Part shown: positions 8,508 to 16,677 of the stretch, piece by piece | How positions within the stretch are numbered: the first letter of the stretch is position 1 | Layout of the letters: the number at the start of each line of letters is the position of its first letter | Assembly: GCF_038069765.1 (NCBI RefSeq) | Contig: NZ_JBBPFS010000005.1 | Span: 310,001-374,000, forward strand | DNA: 64,000 nt | Direction: 5' to 3' | From: Arthrobacter_B sp038069765 | GTDB taxonomy: Bacteria > Actinomycetota > Actinomycetes > Actinomycetales > Micrococcaceae | Notes under the pieces: generated by a model | What the model saw: only the letters and a program-made list of their open reading frames with translations | Told to the model about the DNA's origin: nothing | The model's database searches: none | Made by a program: the position numbers and the translations under genes

Positions 8508-9155
8508 CTACGGCTGGACAGCCTCGCCGAAGTACAGCTTTTCGTCGTGGTCCCAGCTCGGGCTCGTGGTCACAAGCAGGTCCAGCGGGCCATCGATCGG
8601 GACCGCAAAGGCCATGGTCACCTTCTGGGTGCCGCCGGGGAGGACCTTGCCCTGGAACTGGCCGTCGAGACCGCTGCCGCTGTCGAAGACCCGCTTGGCG
8701 GCAGTGCCTTCGGCGCCGTAATTCACGTCAACGTTGAACATGGCCGGGTCGAAGACCTCTTTGCTGTTGTTGGTGACGCTCACATCAAACAGCCGTACCT
8801 GGTTGGCGGTTGCCTCTGCCCCGGAGGCATACTGGCTGGCCGTCTTGCCGCCGGTGTAGGCGATGTTCACTGAGATTCCATCGTCGTAGGTCCACTCCTC
8901 GCCGAACTCGGCAACTTCGTCCGATGCGTCCGATGCGTCCGATGCGTCCGATGACGCCGACGGCGACTGGCTCGGAGCGGCGGAAGCAGATTTCTTGGGG
9001 TCGCTGGTGGCAGTGGCGGATTCCTTCGCCTCACTCGTGGCCGCGGGCGGGGAACTTGGGGCCGACGCTTCCTTGGTCGCGTCCGTGGAGCAGGCGGTCA
9101 TGCCCAACAACCCTGCCAGGGCCAGCATGGTCAGGGATTTCTTCATGGCGTTCAT
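8508..9155 (-). CDS. DUF4352 domain lipoprotein
   Basis: Secreted lipoprotein of 215 residues with a DUF4352 immunoglobulin-like domain. The signal peptide MNAMKKSLTMLALAGLLGMTAC ends in a lipobox (GMTAC), so the mature protein would be anchored by lipid at the outer face of the membrane. A Ser/Ala/Asp-rich linker (about 25-75) contains DASDASDASD, encoded by a perfect 9-bp tandem repeat. The folded part (about 85-215) holds VRLFDVSVTNNSKEVFDP and PGGTQKVTMAFAVP, typical of the family. ATG 9155 is set by GAAGGA ten bases upstream. Partner or ligand unknown. Confidence 0.85.
   Translation of the reverse strand: MNAMKKSLTMLALAGLLGMTACSTDATKEASAPSSPPAATSEAKESATATSDPKKSASAAPSQSPSASSDASDASDASDEVAEFGEEWTYDDGISVNIAYTGGKTASQYASGAEATANQVRLFDVSVTNNSKEVFDPAMFNVDVNYGAEGTAAKRVFDSGSGLDGQFQGKVLPGGTQKVTMAFAVPIDGPLDLLVTTSPSWDHDEKLYFGEAVQP
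8920..8955 (-). repeat. 9-bp tandem repeat coding for Asp-Ala-Ser
   Basis: TCCGATGCG on the + strand occurs three times, with a fourth diverged copy, inside the linker of the DUF4352 lipoprotein. Copy-number change would keep the reading frame. Confidence 0.8.
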
Positions 9156-9374
9156 TACGGTGTGTTCCTTCGATTTGAGACTGACACAGAGATGGCCGTG
9201 TGTCCGGAGACACACGGCCTGTATGGAGTGTAGTGCCCCGCCGGCCGGTGAAAATCCCCTGCCAGGGCCAGCAGGTGCCGGGAGAATCACCGGCAGGCAT
9301 CCGGGGAGCCCCGGCAGGTAATGTTGGAGAGTCGCCTTACCGTTTGTTGTTTCCATCCCAGGAGTCTGTTCGCT

Positions 9375-10412
9375 GTGAATCCGGCCGTCCCCTCTGCAAA
9401 GCGCAGCACGTCCAAGCCCGCGGGAAAGTCCGCAGGGAAGACGGTGTCCTGGCGCGAGGTCGAACCGGCGCCGGTGGTGCTGCTCACCGGTCCCGAAGAC
9501 TATCTGGCGGGCCGGGCGATGGAACGGATCCGGACCACCCTGCGCCAAAACCAGCCGGACACGGAACTGGTCCGTATGGACGCGTCCACGTATGCGTCCG
9601 GAGAGCTGACCCTGCAGTCCAGCCCGTCATTGTTCGGCGAGGCCAAACTCATCGAAGCTTCCAACCTGGCCACCATGAATGAGGATTTCCTCACTGACAC
9701 GCTCGCTTACCTGGCCGATCCCGCCCCGGACACCGTGCTGGTCATGCACCACGGCGGCGGTAACCGCGGCAAGAAGCTGCTGGATGCGGTGAAGGGCGCG
9801 GGAGCTACCGTGGTGGACTGCCAGCCGTTCAAGAAGGACACCGAAAAGCTGGAATTCGTAGCGGTGGAATTCAAGGCTGCGCGTCGCCGGATCGATCCGT
9901 CCGCCTCCCGTGCCCTGGTGGCTGCCGTAGGTTCGAAGCTGGCGGACCTTGCAGCCGCCTGCCGGCAGCTGATCGATGACTCAACCGGGGAGATCAGCGA
10001 AGAACTCGTCGAGAAGTACTACGGCGGCCGGGTGGAAGCCACGGCGTTCAAGGTGGCTGACGCCGCTTTGGCCGGACGCGGCGGGCAGGCACTGTCCATG
10101 CTGCGGCACGCGCTCGACACCGGCGTCGACCCTGTGCCGCTGGTCGGTGCCCTGGCCATGAAGGTGCGTGCGGTTGCCAAGGTGGCGAACCTGCGCGGCT
10201 CGTCGGCCTCGATGGCTAAGGAGTTGGGGATGGCGCCGTGGCAGGTGGACCAGGCCCGCCGGGATGCCCAGCACTGGTCGCAGGAGTCCCTGATCAAGGC
10301 CGTCCAGGTGCTGGCCGAAGCTGACGCGCAGGTGAAGGGCGCCGGCCGGGACCCGGTCTACGCCGTCGAGCACGCGGTCACCGTCATTTCCCTCGCTGCC
10401 GCGGGGCGCTGA
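9375..10412 (+). CDS. holA: DNA polymerase III subunit delta
   Basis: Clamp-loader subunit that opens the beta sliding clamp; 345 residues, normal for the family. After a basic Ala/Ser/Lys start the AAA-like domain reads PVVLLTGPEDYLAGRAMERI; further family stretches are TVLVMHHGGGNRGKKLLDA and the C-terminal collar region ATAFKVADAALAGRGGQAL and VPLVGALAMKVRAVAKV. GTG 9375 is chosen because AGGAG lies ten bases upstream; an ATG at 9321 would add an unconserved Cys/Phe stretch. It is divergent from the lipoprotein gene and convergent with rpsT. The comEC-holA-rpsT neighbourhood is common in bacteria. Confidence 0.94.
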   Translation: MNPAVPSAKRSTSKPAGKSAGKTVSWREVEPAPVVLLTGPEDYLAGRAMERIRTTLRQNQPDTELVRMDASTYASGELTLQSSPSLFGEAKLIEASNLATMNEDFLTDTLAYLADPAPDTVLVMHHGGGNRGKKLLDAVKGAGATVVDCQPFKKDTEKLEFVAVEFKAARRRIDPSASRALVAAVGSKLADLAAACRQLIDDSTGEISEELVEKYYGGRVEATAFKVADAALAGRGGQALSMLRHALDTGVDPVPLVGALAMKVRAVAKVANLRGSSASMAKELGMAPWQVDQARRDAQHWSQESLIKAVQVLAEADAQVKGAGRDPVYAVEHAVTVISLAAAGR

Positions 10413-10518
10413 CCCGCGGGGAGTTTGAAGGGCGGGAGGCGCTAACCCGGAGTGGGGTTGCAGGGCGGCGCCAACCCGCGGGCTTCGGGCATCCGCTGGT
10501 AACTTCCGCTGGTTAAAG

Positions 10519-10554
10519 CAGTCCGGCCGGCCCCCGAAGGGACCGGCCGGACTG
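10519..10554 (-). terminator. Terminator of rpsT
   Basis: CAGTCCGGCCGG, 12-base loop, CCGGCCGGACTG: a perfect 12-bp stem 25 bp beyond the rpsT stop, followed on the - strand by CTTTAACC. It may also stop holA from the other side. Confidence 0.85.
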
Positions 10555-10579
10555 ATAAGACTAAAGCAAAAACAGCTGC

Positions 10580-10840
10580 TTAGAGCGCGCTGACCTTCTT
10601 GGAGATGGCCGACTTGCGGTTTGCAGCGTTGTTCTTGTGGATAACACCCTTGCTGACGGCCTTGTCCAGCTTGCGGCTGGCGTTGGCCACCGCTGCGACT
10701 GCTGCATCCTTGTCGCTGGCCTTCAGGGCAGCGTCAACGGAGCGGATTGCGGTCTTCAGCTCGGACTTCACCGAGTTGTTACGCATGCGCGCCTTCTCGT
10801 TGGTGAGGATGCGCTTCTTCTGGGACTTAATATTGGCCAC
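10580..10840 (-). CDS. rpsT: 30S ribosomal protein S20
   Basis: Small-subunit ribosomal protein that binds 16S rRNA; 86 residues, basic and helical. It begins MANIKSQKKRILTNEKAR and contains VIHKNNAANRKSAISKKV, both diagnostic for S20. The start codon is GTG with AAAGAGAG nine bases upstream. A strong terminator follows. Confidence 0.98.
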   Translation of the reverse strand: MANIKSQKKRILTNEKARMRNNSVKSELKTAIRSVDAALKASDKDAAVAAVANASRKLDKAVSKGVIHKNNAANRKSAISKKVSAL

Positions 10841-11058
10841 TTATATAAACTCTCTTTGTATTGCGGACTTGGTCGGTGAGGGAATTTCAGCCCAGACATT
10901 GACTGAGCGGCGTGGGGATACCGTAATGGCGCCTGAACTGAAGTGCCCGTCGACCTGCGCGGACACACAGCAATAAATGTTAGCAGAACTTGGGCTTAAC
11001 CGCCCGTTGAGGTGCCGCGGCGCGGCGGCGTCGGGCTTTCGCCCCGGCCCGGGGATTC

Positions 11059-11721
11059 TTAGGCCCGGGCCGCAAAAGCCTTCCGGACCCGTTCGAAGGC
11101 GGCAGGAGACAGGACGGCTCCCTGCCGACGGACGGACGCGGGATCCAGCTGCAGCACGCGGTCGACCTTCACTTCACTCGGCCGGCCCTGCGGGTCCCAG
11201 GGACCGGTGCCCACGTCCACATAATCCGGGTCCGACTTCCGGCCGTTGTTGCGGTCCCTGGTTGTCATCATCAGGGCCAGGAGGCGGGACCCGTTGCGGC
11301 CGATCAGCAGTACCGGCCGGTCCTTGCCCTGCGAATAGTCGTCCTCGTAGGGAACCCATGCCCAGACGACCTCGCCCGGGTCCGGCGAGCCGTCAGGCGA
11401 CGGAGCGTAAAGCGGGGTGACGCTACCGCGGTAGTCGCCGGGGTAGGAGGACGACGCCTTCCCCGCTGAGGGAGACTTCGCAGACGCCTGGTTTTTCCCC
11501 GGCGACGACGACGGCTTCTTCGGTGCCGGTGCCGGTGCCGGTGTCCGGCCCTTCGGCCTGGAGCGTGTTCCTCCGCGCGCCGGGGAGGAGTTGGGAGCCG
11601 GGGAGGATTTGGGAGAGGAACGGGTTGAAGCGGAGGGGCCCGGGCCGCCGGTGCCGGCACGCGAGAGCAGGCGAAGGGCGGAGCGGGCGAGGGAAAGCAG
11701 GGAACGGCTGGAGAAGGACAT
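11059..11721 (-). CDS. PemK/MazF-fold protein with long basic N-terminal tail
   Basis: 220 residues. Residues about 1-115 are a low-complexity Ser/Pro/Lys-rich region (with APAPAPKKPSSSPGKN); residues about 118-220 have a PemK/MazF fold: VWAWVPYEDDYSQGKDRPVL, LALMMTTRDRN, VKVDRVLQLDP and the end FERVRKAFAARA. MazF enzymes are mRNA interferases normally paired with an antitoxin encoded next to them; here the neighbours are rpsT and, divergently, lepA, and no antitoxin ORF is visible. It may therefore be a domesticated RNA-binding protein rather than a toxin. The ATG at 11721 has TAGCGT six bases upstream, suggesting a leaderless transcript. Confidence 0.78.
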   Translation of the reverse strand: MSFSSRSLLSLARSALRLLSRAGTGGPGPSASTRSSPKSSPAPNSSPARGGTRSRPKGRTPAPAPAPKKPSSSPGKNQASAKSPSAGKASSSYPGDYRGSVTPLYAPSPDGSPDPGEVVWAWVPYEDDYSQGKDRPVLLIGRNGSRLLALMMTTRDRNNGRKSDPDYVDVGTGPWDPQGRPSEVKVDRVLQLDPASVRRQGAVLSPAAFERVRKAFAARA

Positions 11722-11727
11722 GTCCCC

Positions 11728-11733
11728 ACGCTA
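11728..11733 (-). promoter_or_regulatory. Candidate -10 box of the MazF-like gene (leaderless)
   Basis: TAGCGT on the - strand, six bases before the ATG at 11721. Confidence 0.5.
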
Positions 11734-11897
11734 TTACGTTCCGCAGTTCCAGCACGGGCGGGCAAACGTGGGAGACTGTTAATTCAGTAGTTAAACCACC
11801 AGGAAAAACCGACGAACCGCGCCCAGACCGGTTCCGGCCTGCGGCCTTGAGCCCGCAGCCGCCGTGAAGTCCTGTGAACAGTAAAGGAACCGCCACA

Positions 11898-13751
11898 GTG
11901 TCACCTATGGCCCGCTTCTCACCGGTGCCTGCCGCGACGGATCCGGCGATCATCAGAAACTTCTGCATCATCGCCCACATCGACCACGGCAAGTCCACCC
12001 TGGCCGACCGCATGCTCCAGTCCACCGGCGTCGTTGAGCATCGGAACATGAAGGCCCAGTACCTGGACCGGATGGATATCGAGCGTGAGCGCGGCATCAC
12101 CATCAAGTCCCAGGCGGTTCGCATGCCGTGGGAACTCGACGGCGAGTCCTACGCCCTGAACATGATCGACACCCCGGGCCACGTTGACTTCACCTACGAG
12201 GTCTCCCGCTCCCTGGCCGCCTGCGAAGGTGCAGTGCTCCTGGTGGACGCCGCCCAGGGGATCGAGGCGCAGACACTGGCCAACCTGTACCTGGCGATGG
12301 AAAACGATCTGACGATCATCCCCGTCCTGAACAAGATCGACCTTCCGGCAGCGCAGCCCGAGAAGTACGCCGAGGAACTGGCGAAGCTGATCGGCGGCGA
12401 TCCGGCGGACGTCCTGAGGGTCTCCGGCAAGACCGGCGTGGGCGTTGAAGCCCTGCTGGACCAGATTGTCCGCGAGATTCCGGCACCGGTGGGCGACCCC
12501 GACGCTCCCGCCCGGGCCATGATCTTCGACTCCGTGTATGACACCTACCGCGGCGTCGTTACGTACGTGCGCGTGGTGGACGGCAAGCTCTCGCCCCGGG
12601 AACGCATCCAGATGATGTCCACCCGGGCCAGCCACGAACTCCTGGAAATCGGGGTCAGCTCGCCGGAGCCCACCCCCTCCAAGGGACTGGGAGTCGGCGA
12701 AGTCGGCTATCTCATCACCGGTGTGAAGGACGTGCGCCTGTCCAAGGTTGGCGACACCGTCACCAACCTGGCCAAGCCGGCAGAGAAGTCCCTCGAAGGC
12801 TACGCCGATCCGAAACCGATGGTGTTCTCCGGGCTGTACCCCATCGACGGCGCCGACTATCCGGTACTGCGCGACGCGCTGGAAAAGCTGATGCTCAATG
12901 ACGCCGCGCTGGTGTACGAACCCGAGACGTCCGCTGCGCTGGGCTTCGGCTTCCGGGTGGGTTTCCTGGGCCTGCTGCACCTGGAAATCACCCGCGAACG
13001 GCTCGAGCGCGAGTACAACCTTGACCTGATCTCCACCGCACCCAACGTGGAGTACGAGGTGACGCTCGAGGACAAGAAGGTGGTCACGGTGACCAACCCC
13101 AGCGAGTACCCCGAAGGCAAGATCAAAGAGGTCCGCGAGCCGATGGTCTCGGCCACGATCCTGGCGCCGAACGAGTTTGTGGGCGCCATCATGGAGCTGT
13201 GCCAGGCCCGCCGCGGAGTCCTGGGCGGCATGGACTATCTCTCCGAGGACCGGGTGGAAATCCGGTACCGCCTGCCGCTGGCCGAGATTGTTTTCGACTT
13301 CTTCGACATCCTCAAATCCAAGACCCGCGGCTACGCCTCGCTGGACTGGAAGGCCGACGGCGAACAGGTTGCCGACCTGGTCAAGGTGGACATCCTGCTC
13401 CAGGGCGAACAGGTGGATGCGTTCAGCTCCATCACGCATAAGGACAAGGCGTACTCCTACGGCGTGATGATGACCGGCAAGCTCCGCGAGCTGATTCCGC
13501 GCCAGCAGTTCGAGGTGCCCATCCAGGCGGCCATCGGCTCCCGCATCATTGCCCGCGAATCCATCCGCGCCATCCGCAAGGACGTGCTGGCCAAGTGCTA
13601 CGGCGGCGACATCAGCCGCAAGCGCAAGCTGCTCGAAAAGCAAAAGGAAGGCAAGAAGCGCATGAAGATGGTGGGCCGCGTTGAGGTCCCCCAGGAAGCC
13701 TTCGTGGCAGCGCTTTCCTCCGACGAATCCAAGGACAAATCCAAGAAGTGA
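11898..13751 (+). CDS. lepA: Elongation factor 4 (LepA)
   Basis: Ribosome-associated translational GTPase (EF4); 617 residues. G motifs are visible: AHIDHGKST (G1), DTPGHVDF (G3), NKIDLP (G4). Family marks include QYLDRMDIERERGITIKSQ and the C-terminal domain GFLGLLHLEI and ISRKRKLLEKQKEGKKRMK. GTG 11898 (MSPMARFSP) fits the usual N-terminus and has AAAGGA nine bases upstream; the GTG at 11874 would add eight residues. hemW overlaps its stop codon by four bases. Confidence 0.97.
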   Translation: MSPMARFSPVPAATDPAIIRNFCIIAHIDHGKSTLADRMLQSTGVVEHRNMKAQYLDRMDIERERGITIKSQAVRMPWELDGESYALNMIDTPGHVDFTYEVSRSLAACEGAVLLVDAAQGIEAQTLANLYLAMENDLTIIPVLNKIDLPAAQPEKYAEELAKLIGGDPADVLRVSGKTGVGVEALLDQIVREIPAPVGDPDAPARAMIFDSVYDTYRGVVTYVRVVDGKLSPRERIQMMSTRASHELLEIGVSSPEPTPSKGLGVGEVGYLITGVKDVRLSKVGDTVTNLAKPAEKSLEGYADPKPMVFSGLYPIDGADYPVLRDALEKLMLNDAALVYEPETSAALGFGFRVGFLGLLHLEITRERLEREYNLDLISTAPNVEYEVTLEDKKVVTVTNPSEYPEGKIKEVREPMVSATILAPNEFVGAIMELCQARRGVLGGMDYLSEDRVEIRYRLPLAEIVFDFFDILKSKTRGYASLDWKADGEQVADLVKVDILLQGEQVDAFSSITHKDKAYSYGVMMTGKLRELIPRQQFEVPIQAAIGSRIIARESIRAIRKDVLAKCYGGDISRKRKLLEKQKEGKKRMKMVGRVEVPQEAFVAALSSDESKDKSKK

Positions 13752-14980
13752 CACCCAGTGCACTGCCCCTCGGGGATCCGGCACCCGCTGACGGACTGCT
13801 GCCCGCCCAGGCGGGGGAAGGAGCGGAGAACCGGAAGTTCGGGCTCTACGTCCACATTCCGTTCTGCTCCGTCCGCTGCGGGTACTGCGACTTCAACACC
13901 TACACCGCCACCGAGCTCGGCGGCGGCGCCTCCCAGGCGGCCTACGGTGGCACGGCGGAGCAGGAAGTGCGCTTCGCTGCCCGCGCGCTGAAGGCCTCGG
14001 GGCTCCCGGACCGGAAGATGGGCACCGTCTTTTTCGGCGGCGGCACCCCCACCCTGCTGCCCGCGGAGGATCTCGCCGGGATCCTGAAAACCGCCGTGGA
14101 CATGTGGGGGCTGGAGCCGGGAGCCGAGGTCACCACCGAGGCCAACCCCGATTCGGTTACCCCGGCCTCGCTGCAGCTGCTGGCCGACGCCGGCTTCACC
14201 CGCGTCTCCTTCGGCATGCAGTCGGCCGTTCCGCACGTGCTGGCGGTCCTGGACCGCACCCACACGCCGTCGCGCGTTCCCGAAGCCGTGAAATGGGCGC
14301 GCGACGCCGGCCTGAAGGTGAGCGTTGACCTCATCTACGGCACGCCGGGGGAGTCCCTGGCGGACTGGGAAGTCTCCGTCCGCGAGGCGCTGAGCTACGA
14401 ACCGGACCACATCTCGGCGTACGCGCTGATCATCGAGGACGGCACCAAGCTGGCGGCGCGCATGCGGCGCGGCGAAGTGCCGCCGATCGACGACGACGAC
14501 CACGCGGACAAATACCTCATGGCCGACGAAATGATGACGGCGGCCGGACTGTCCTGGTACGAGGTGAGCAACTGGTCCCGGACCCCCGCCGACCAGTGCC
14601 GGCACAACCTGGCCTACTGGCGCAGCGACGACTGGTGGGGCATCGGCCCCGGCGCGCATTCGCATGCCGGCGGCGTGCGCTGGTGGAACGCCAAGCACCC
14701 CACCGCCTACGCCCAGCGGCTTGCGGCGGGGGAATCACCGGCGGTGGGACGCGAGACGCTCGACGCCGAAACCCGGTACGTGGAAGATGTCATGCTGCGC
14801 ACCCGGCTCGCCGAGGGCCTGGAGCTGTCCCGGCTGAAGGACTCCGGCCGGCTCGCCGTCGCCGGGCTCATGGCTGACGGACTGGTGGACCCGAAGGCTG
14901 CACTCACCGGCCGTGTGCTGCTCACGACGAAGGGCCGCCTGCTCGCAGACGCCGTCGTGCGCCGCCTGCTCCCGGACTAG
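13748..14980 (+). CDS. hemW: Radical SAM heme chaperone HemW
   Basis: Radical SAM protein (once called coproporphyrinogen dehydrogenase HemN-like) that binds heme and is thought to deliver it to acceptor proteins; 410 residues. The 4Fe-4S motif reads CSVRCGYCDFNTY (CxxxCxxC), followed by FFGGGTPTLL and SFGMQSAVPHVL; the HemW-specific stretch is YEVSNWSRTPADQCRHNLAYW, then WGIGPGAHSHAGG. GTG 13748 overlaps the lepA stop (GTGA), so the two are translationally coupled. The respiratory heme proteins encoded about 25 kb away are plausible clients, but that is inference. Confidence 0.95.
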   Translation: MTPSALPLGDPAPADGLLPAQAGEGAENRKFGLYVHIPFCSVRCGYCDFNTYTATELGGGASQAAYGGTAEQEVRFAARALKASGLPDRKMGTVFFGGGTPTLLPAEDLAGILKTAVDMWGLEPGAEVTTEANPDSVTPASLQLLADAGFTRVSFGMQSAVPHVLAVLDRTHTPSRVPEAVKWARDAGLKVSVDLIYGTPGESLADWEVSVREALSYEPDHISAYALIIEDGTKLAARMRRGEVPPIDDDDHADKYLMADEMMTAAGLSWYEVSNWSRTPADQCRHNLAYWRSDDWWGIGPGAHSHAGGVRWWNAKHPTAYAQRLAAGESPAVGRETLDAETRYVEDVMLRTRLAEGLELSRLKDSGRLAVAGLMADGLVDPKAALTGRVLLTTKGRLLADAVVRRLLPD

Positions 14981-15045
14981 ACGGATCCGGCGGGAGCTGA
15001 AGGCAACCGCTTAACCAGGCAACAGCCAGGGATAATGCAGAACAA

Positions 15046-15088
15046 AGGACCCCGGGGCGGCAGCAGCGCCGGCCCGGGGTCCTTTGTG
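15046..15088. terminator. Terminator between hemW and the DUF4870 gene
   Basis: AGGACCCCGGG, 16-base loop, CCCGGGGTCCT: an 11-bp stem with TTTGTGTG on the + side and TTTGTT on the - side, between convergent genes; likely works both ways. Confidence 0.85.
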
Positions 15089-15101
15089 TGTCTGCGGAGG
15101 G

Positions 15102-15530
15102 TTACTGGATGCGGCGCAGGTTCAGCCGGTACCGGTAGGGGCGCCCGCGGTTGACCTCGATGCCGGCGACAACCGAGGAAACGGCAATGGCAACCCAGAG
15201 CAGGGCGTTCAGGATGGCGAAGACCCAGCCGATTCCGGGAATGAAGGACAGCAGCCAGGCCACCAGGGCAATGATGGTGGGAGGGAGGGTGAAGTTCAGC
15301 GCTTCCTTGGATTCCTGCGCGGTGAACGGGCCGCGGTCACGGAAGACCAGGTAAATGATCAGGGACGGAATGAACCCCAGGATGCCGCCGAAGTGGGCCA
15401 TCGTGGCCCACTGCCGGTCCTCGGAGGCAGTCAGGGGCAGGGCAGTGGCCGGAGCGCCCTGATAGGCGGGACGAGCGCCGGAACCCCGGTCGTCGGACTG
15501 GGGGTGGTGGTTCTGACGAATGTTCGACAC
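15102..15530 (-). CDS. DUF4870 domain membrane protein
   Basis: Small membrane protein of 142 residues. A disordered start is followed by DRQWATMAHFGGILGFIPSL, the DUF4870/Tic20-like hallmark, and then about three membrane segments (about residues 50-125, including FTLPPTIIALVAWLLSFIPG). GTG 15530 is chosen because AAAGGA lies seven bases upstream. Function of the family is not established. A downstream terminator separates it from hemW. Confidence 0.85.
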   Translation of the reverse strand: MSNIRQNHHPQSDDRGSGARPAYQGAPATALPLTASEDRQWATMAHFGGILGFIPSLIIYLVFRDRGPFTAQESKEALNFTLPPTIIALVAWLLSFIPGIGWVFAILNALLWVAIAVSSVVAGIEVNRGRPYRYRLNLRRIQ

Positions 15531-15644
15531 TGCTGTTTCCTTTGTGACTCTGGACGCCTGGTCGGTTCGGTTTACTGCCCTACATCTCATCTAGGTTACT
15601 GGCAACCGGGCTCCGTCCCGGCACGCGGGGCCGTGCGCGGGTCG

Positions 15645-16487
15645 CTACGGAACGGTCAGGAAGTCGATCACTTCCTCCACCCGGCCCAGCAGGGAGGGCT
15701 CGAGATCGGCGTATGAGGTGACTGCGCCCAGCAGTTTCTTCCACCCCACGGCCACGTCCGTGTGGTCCCGGTGCGGCCAGCCCAGGCCTTTGAGGATGCC
15801 CGTTTTCCAGTCTTCGTTCCGGGGGACAACCGGCCAGGCGGAGAGGCCGATGGTCTGCGGTTTGATGGCCTGCCACACGTCCACGTACGGGTGCCCCACG
15901 ATGAGCACGTTTCCGCGCGCACCCGGATGTTTCATGGCCTCGGCGGCAATGCGGGACTCCTTGGAACCGGCCACCAGATGGTCCACCAGTATTCCCAGCC
16001 GTCGCCCCGGGCCCGGATTGAAGTCCCGCACGGCAGCGTACAGGTCATCCACCCCGTGCAGGGGTTCGACGACGATGCCCTCCACACGGAGGTCGTCGCC
16101 CCACACCTTCTCCACCAGTTCGGCGTCGTGCTTGCCTTCCACCCAGATGCGGCTCGCCCGTGCCGTGCGCGCCCGCACGTTGTCCACCCGAAGGGAACCC
16201 GACGCCGTTCGCCGCGACGCAGGTGCCGCGGCCTTGACGGCGGGCACCACTTCCACCGGTTCGCCGTCGAGCAGGAAGCCGAAACCCAGTTCGAAGGACT
16301 TGGTTTTCCCCCGGCGGTCCTCCAGCACCATCAGATGCAGTCCGCCGGACTTCTCCACCCGCACCACCGCTCCGACCCAGCCGCTCTGCACGTCTTCGAG
16401 CACCAGGCCCGCCTCGGCTCCGACTTTGGGAAGTGTTTTCCGGGCCGGAGCACTGATGTCCTGCGGCCCCCACGAAAAGTTGGACAC
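15645..16487 (-). CDS. DUF3097 family protein
   Basis: Actinobacterial protein of 280 residues with no known enzymatic role. Visible family traits: an N-terminal beta-rich part (VGAVVRVEKSGGLHLMVLED) and a Toprim-like or nuclease-like second half with IWVEGKHDAELVEKVWGDDL and RLGILVDHLVAGSKESRIA, ending in a DxxxG-poor helical region. The EGKHDAE and LVDHLV stretches resemble Toprim acidic motifs; that comparison is mine. GTG 16487 has GAGGA eight bases upstream. It is divergent from hrcA, a usual placement in this phylum. Confidence 0.82.
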   Translation of the reverse strand: MSNFSWGPQDISAPARKTLPKVGAEAGLVLEDVQSGWVGAVVRVEKSGGLHLMVLEDRRGKTKSFELGFGFLLDGEPVEVVPAVKAAAPASRRTASGSLRVDNVRARTARASRIWVEGKHDAELVEKVWGDDLRVEGIVVEPLHGVDDLYAAVRDFNPGPGRRLGILVDHLVAGSKESRIAAEAMKHPGARGNVLIVGHPYVDVWQAIKPQTIGLSAWPVVPRNEDWKTGILKGLGWPHRDHTDVAVGWKKLLGAVTSYADLEPSLLGRVEEVIDFLTVP

Positions 16488-16595
16488 TGGTGTTTTCCTC
16501 GCTTTGGTTGGTCCGCTGCAGCCGGCAAGTGCACGTCCGGCAGCAGTGCGGCACGGGCCACTCAATGCTAGCAACGACCCCGATCCGTATTAGAC

Positions 16596-16622
16596 TTAGC
16601 ACTTAGGCATGGTGAGTGCTAA
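16596..16622 (+). promoter_or_regulatory. CIRCE operator upstream of hrcA
   Basis: TTAGCACTT, nine bases, GAGTGCTAA. This matches the CIRCE consensus (TTAGCACTC-N9-GAGTGCTAA) at 17 of 18 positions and lies 56 bp before the hrcA start, so HrcA should repress its own operon. Confidence 0.95.
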
Positions 16623-16677
16623 CCGGGAACGCTCCGGGCACACAGAACATACGGCCATCAGCGAGGGAGGGAAAACC

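Noticed and set aside
11059..11721. Complete toxin-antitoxin module
   Set aside because: No antitoxin-size ORF with a credible start lies next to the MazF-like gene; only the MazF fold is supported.
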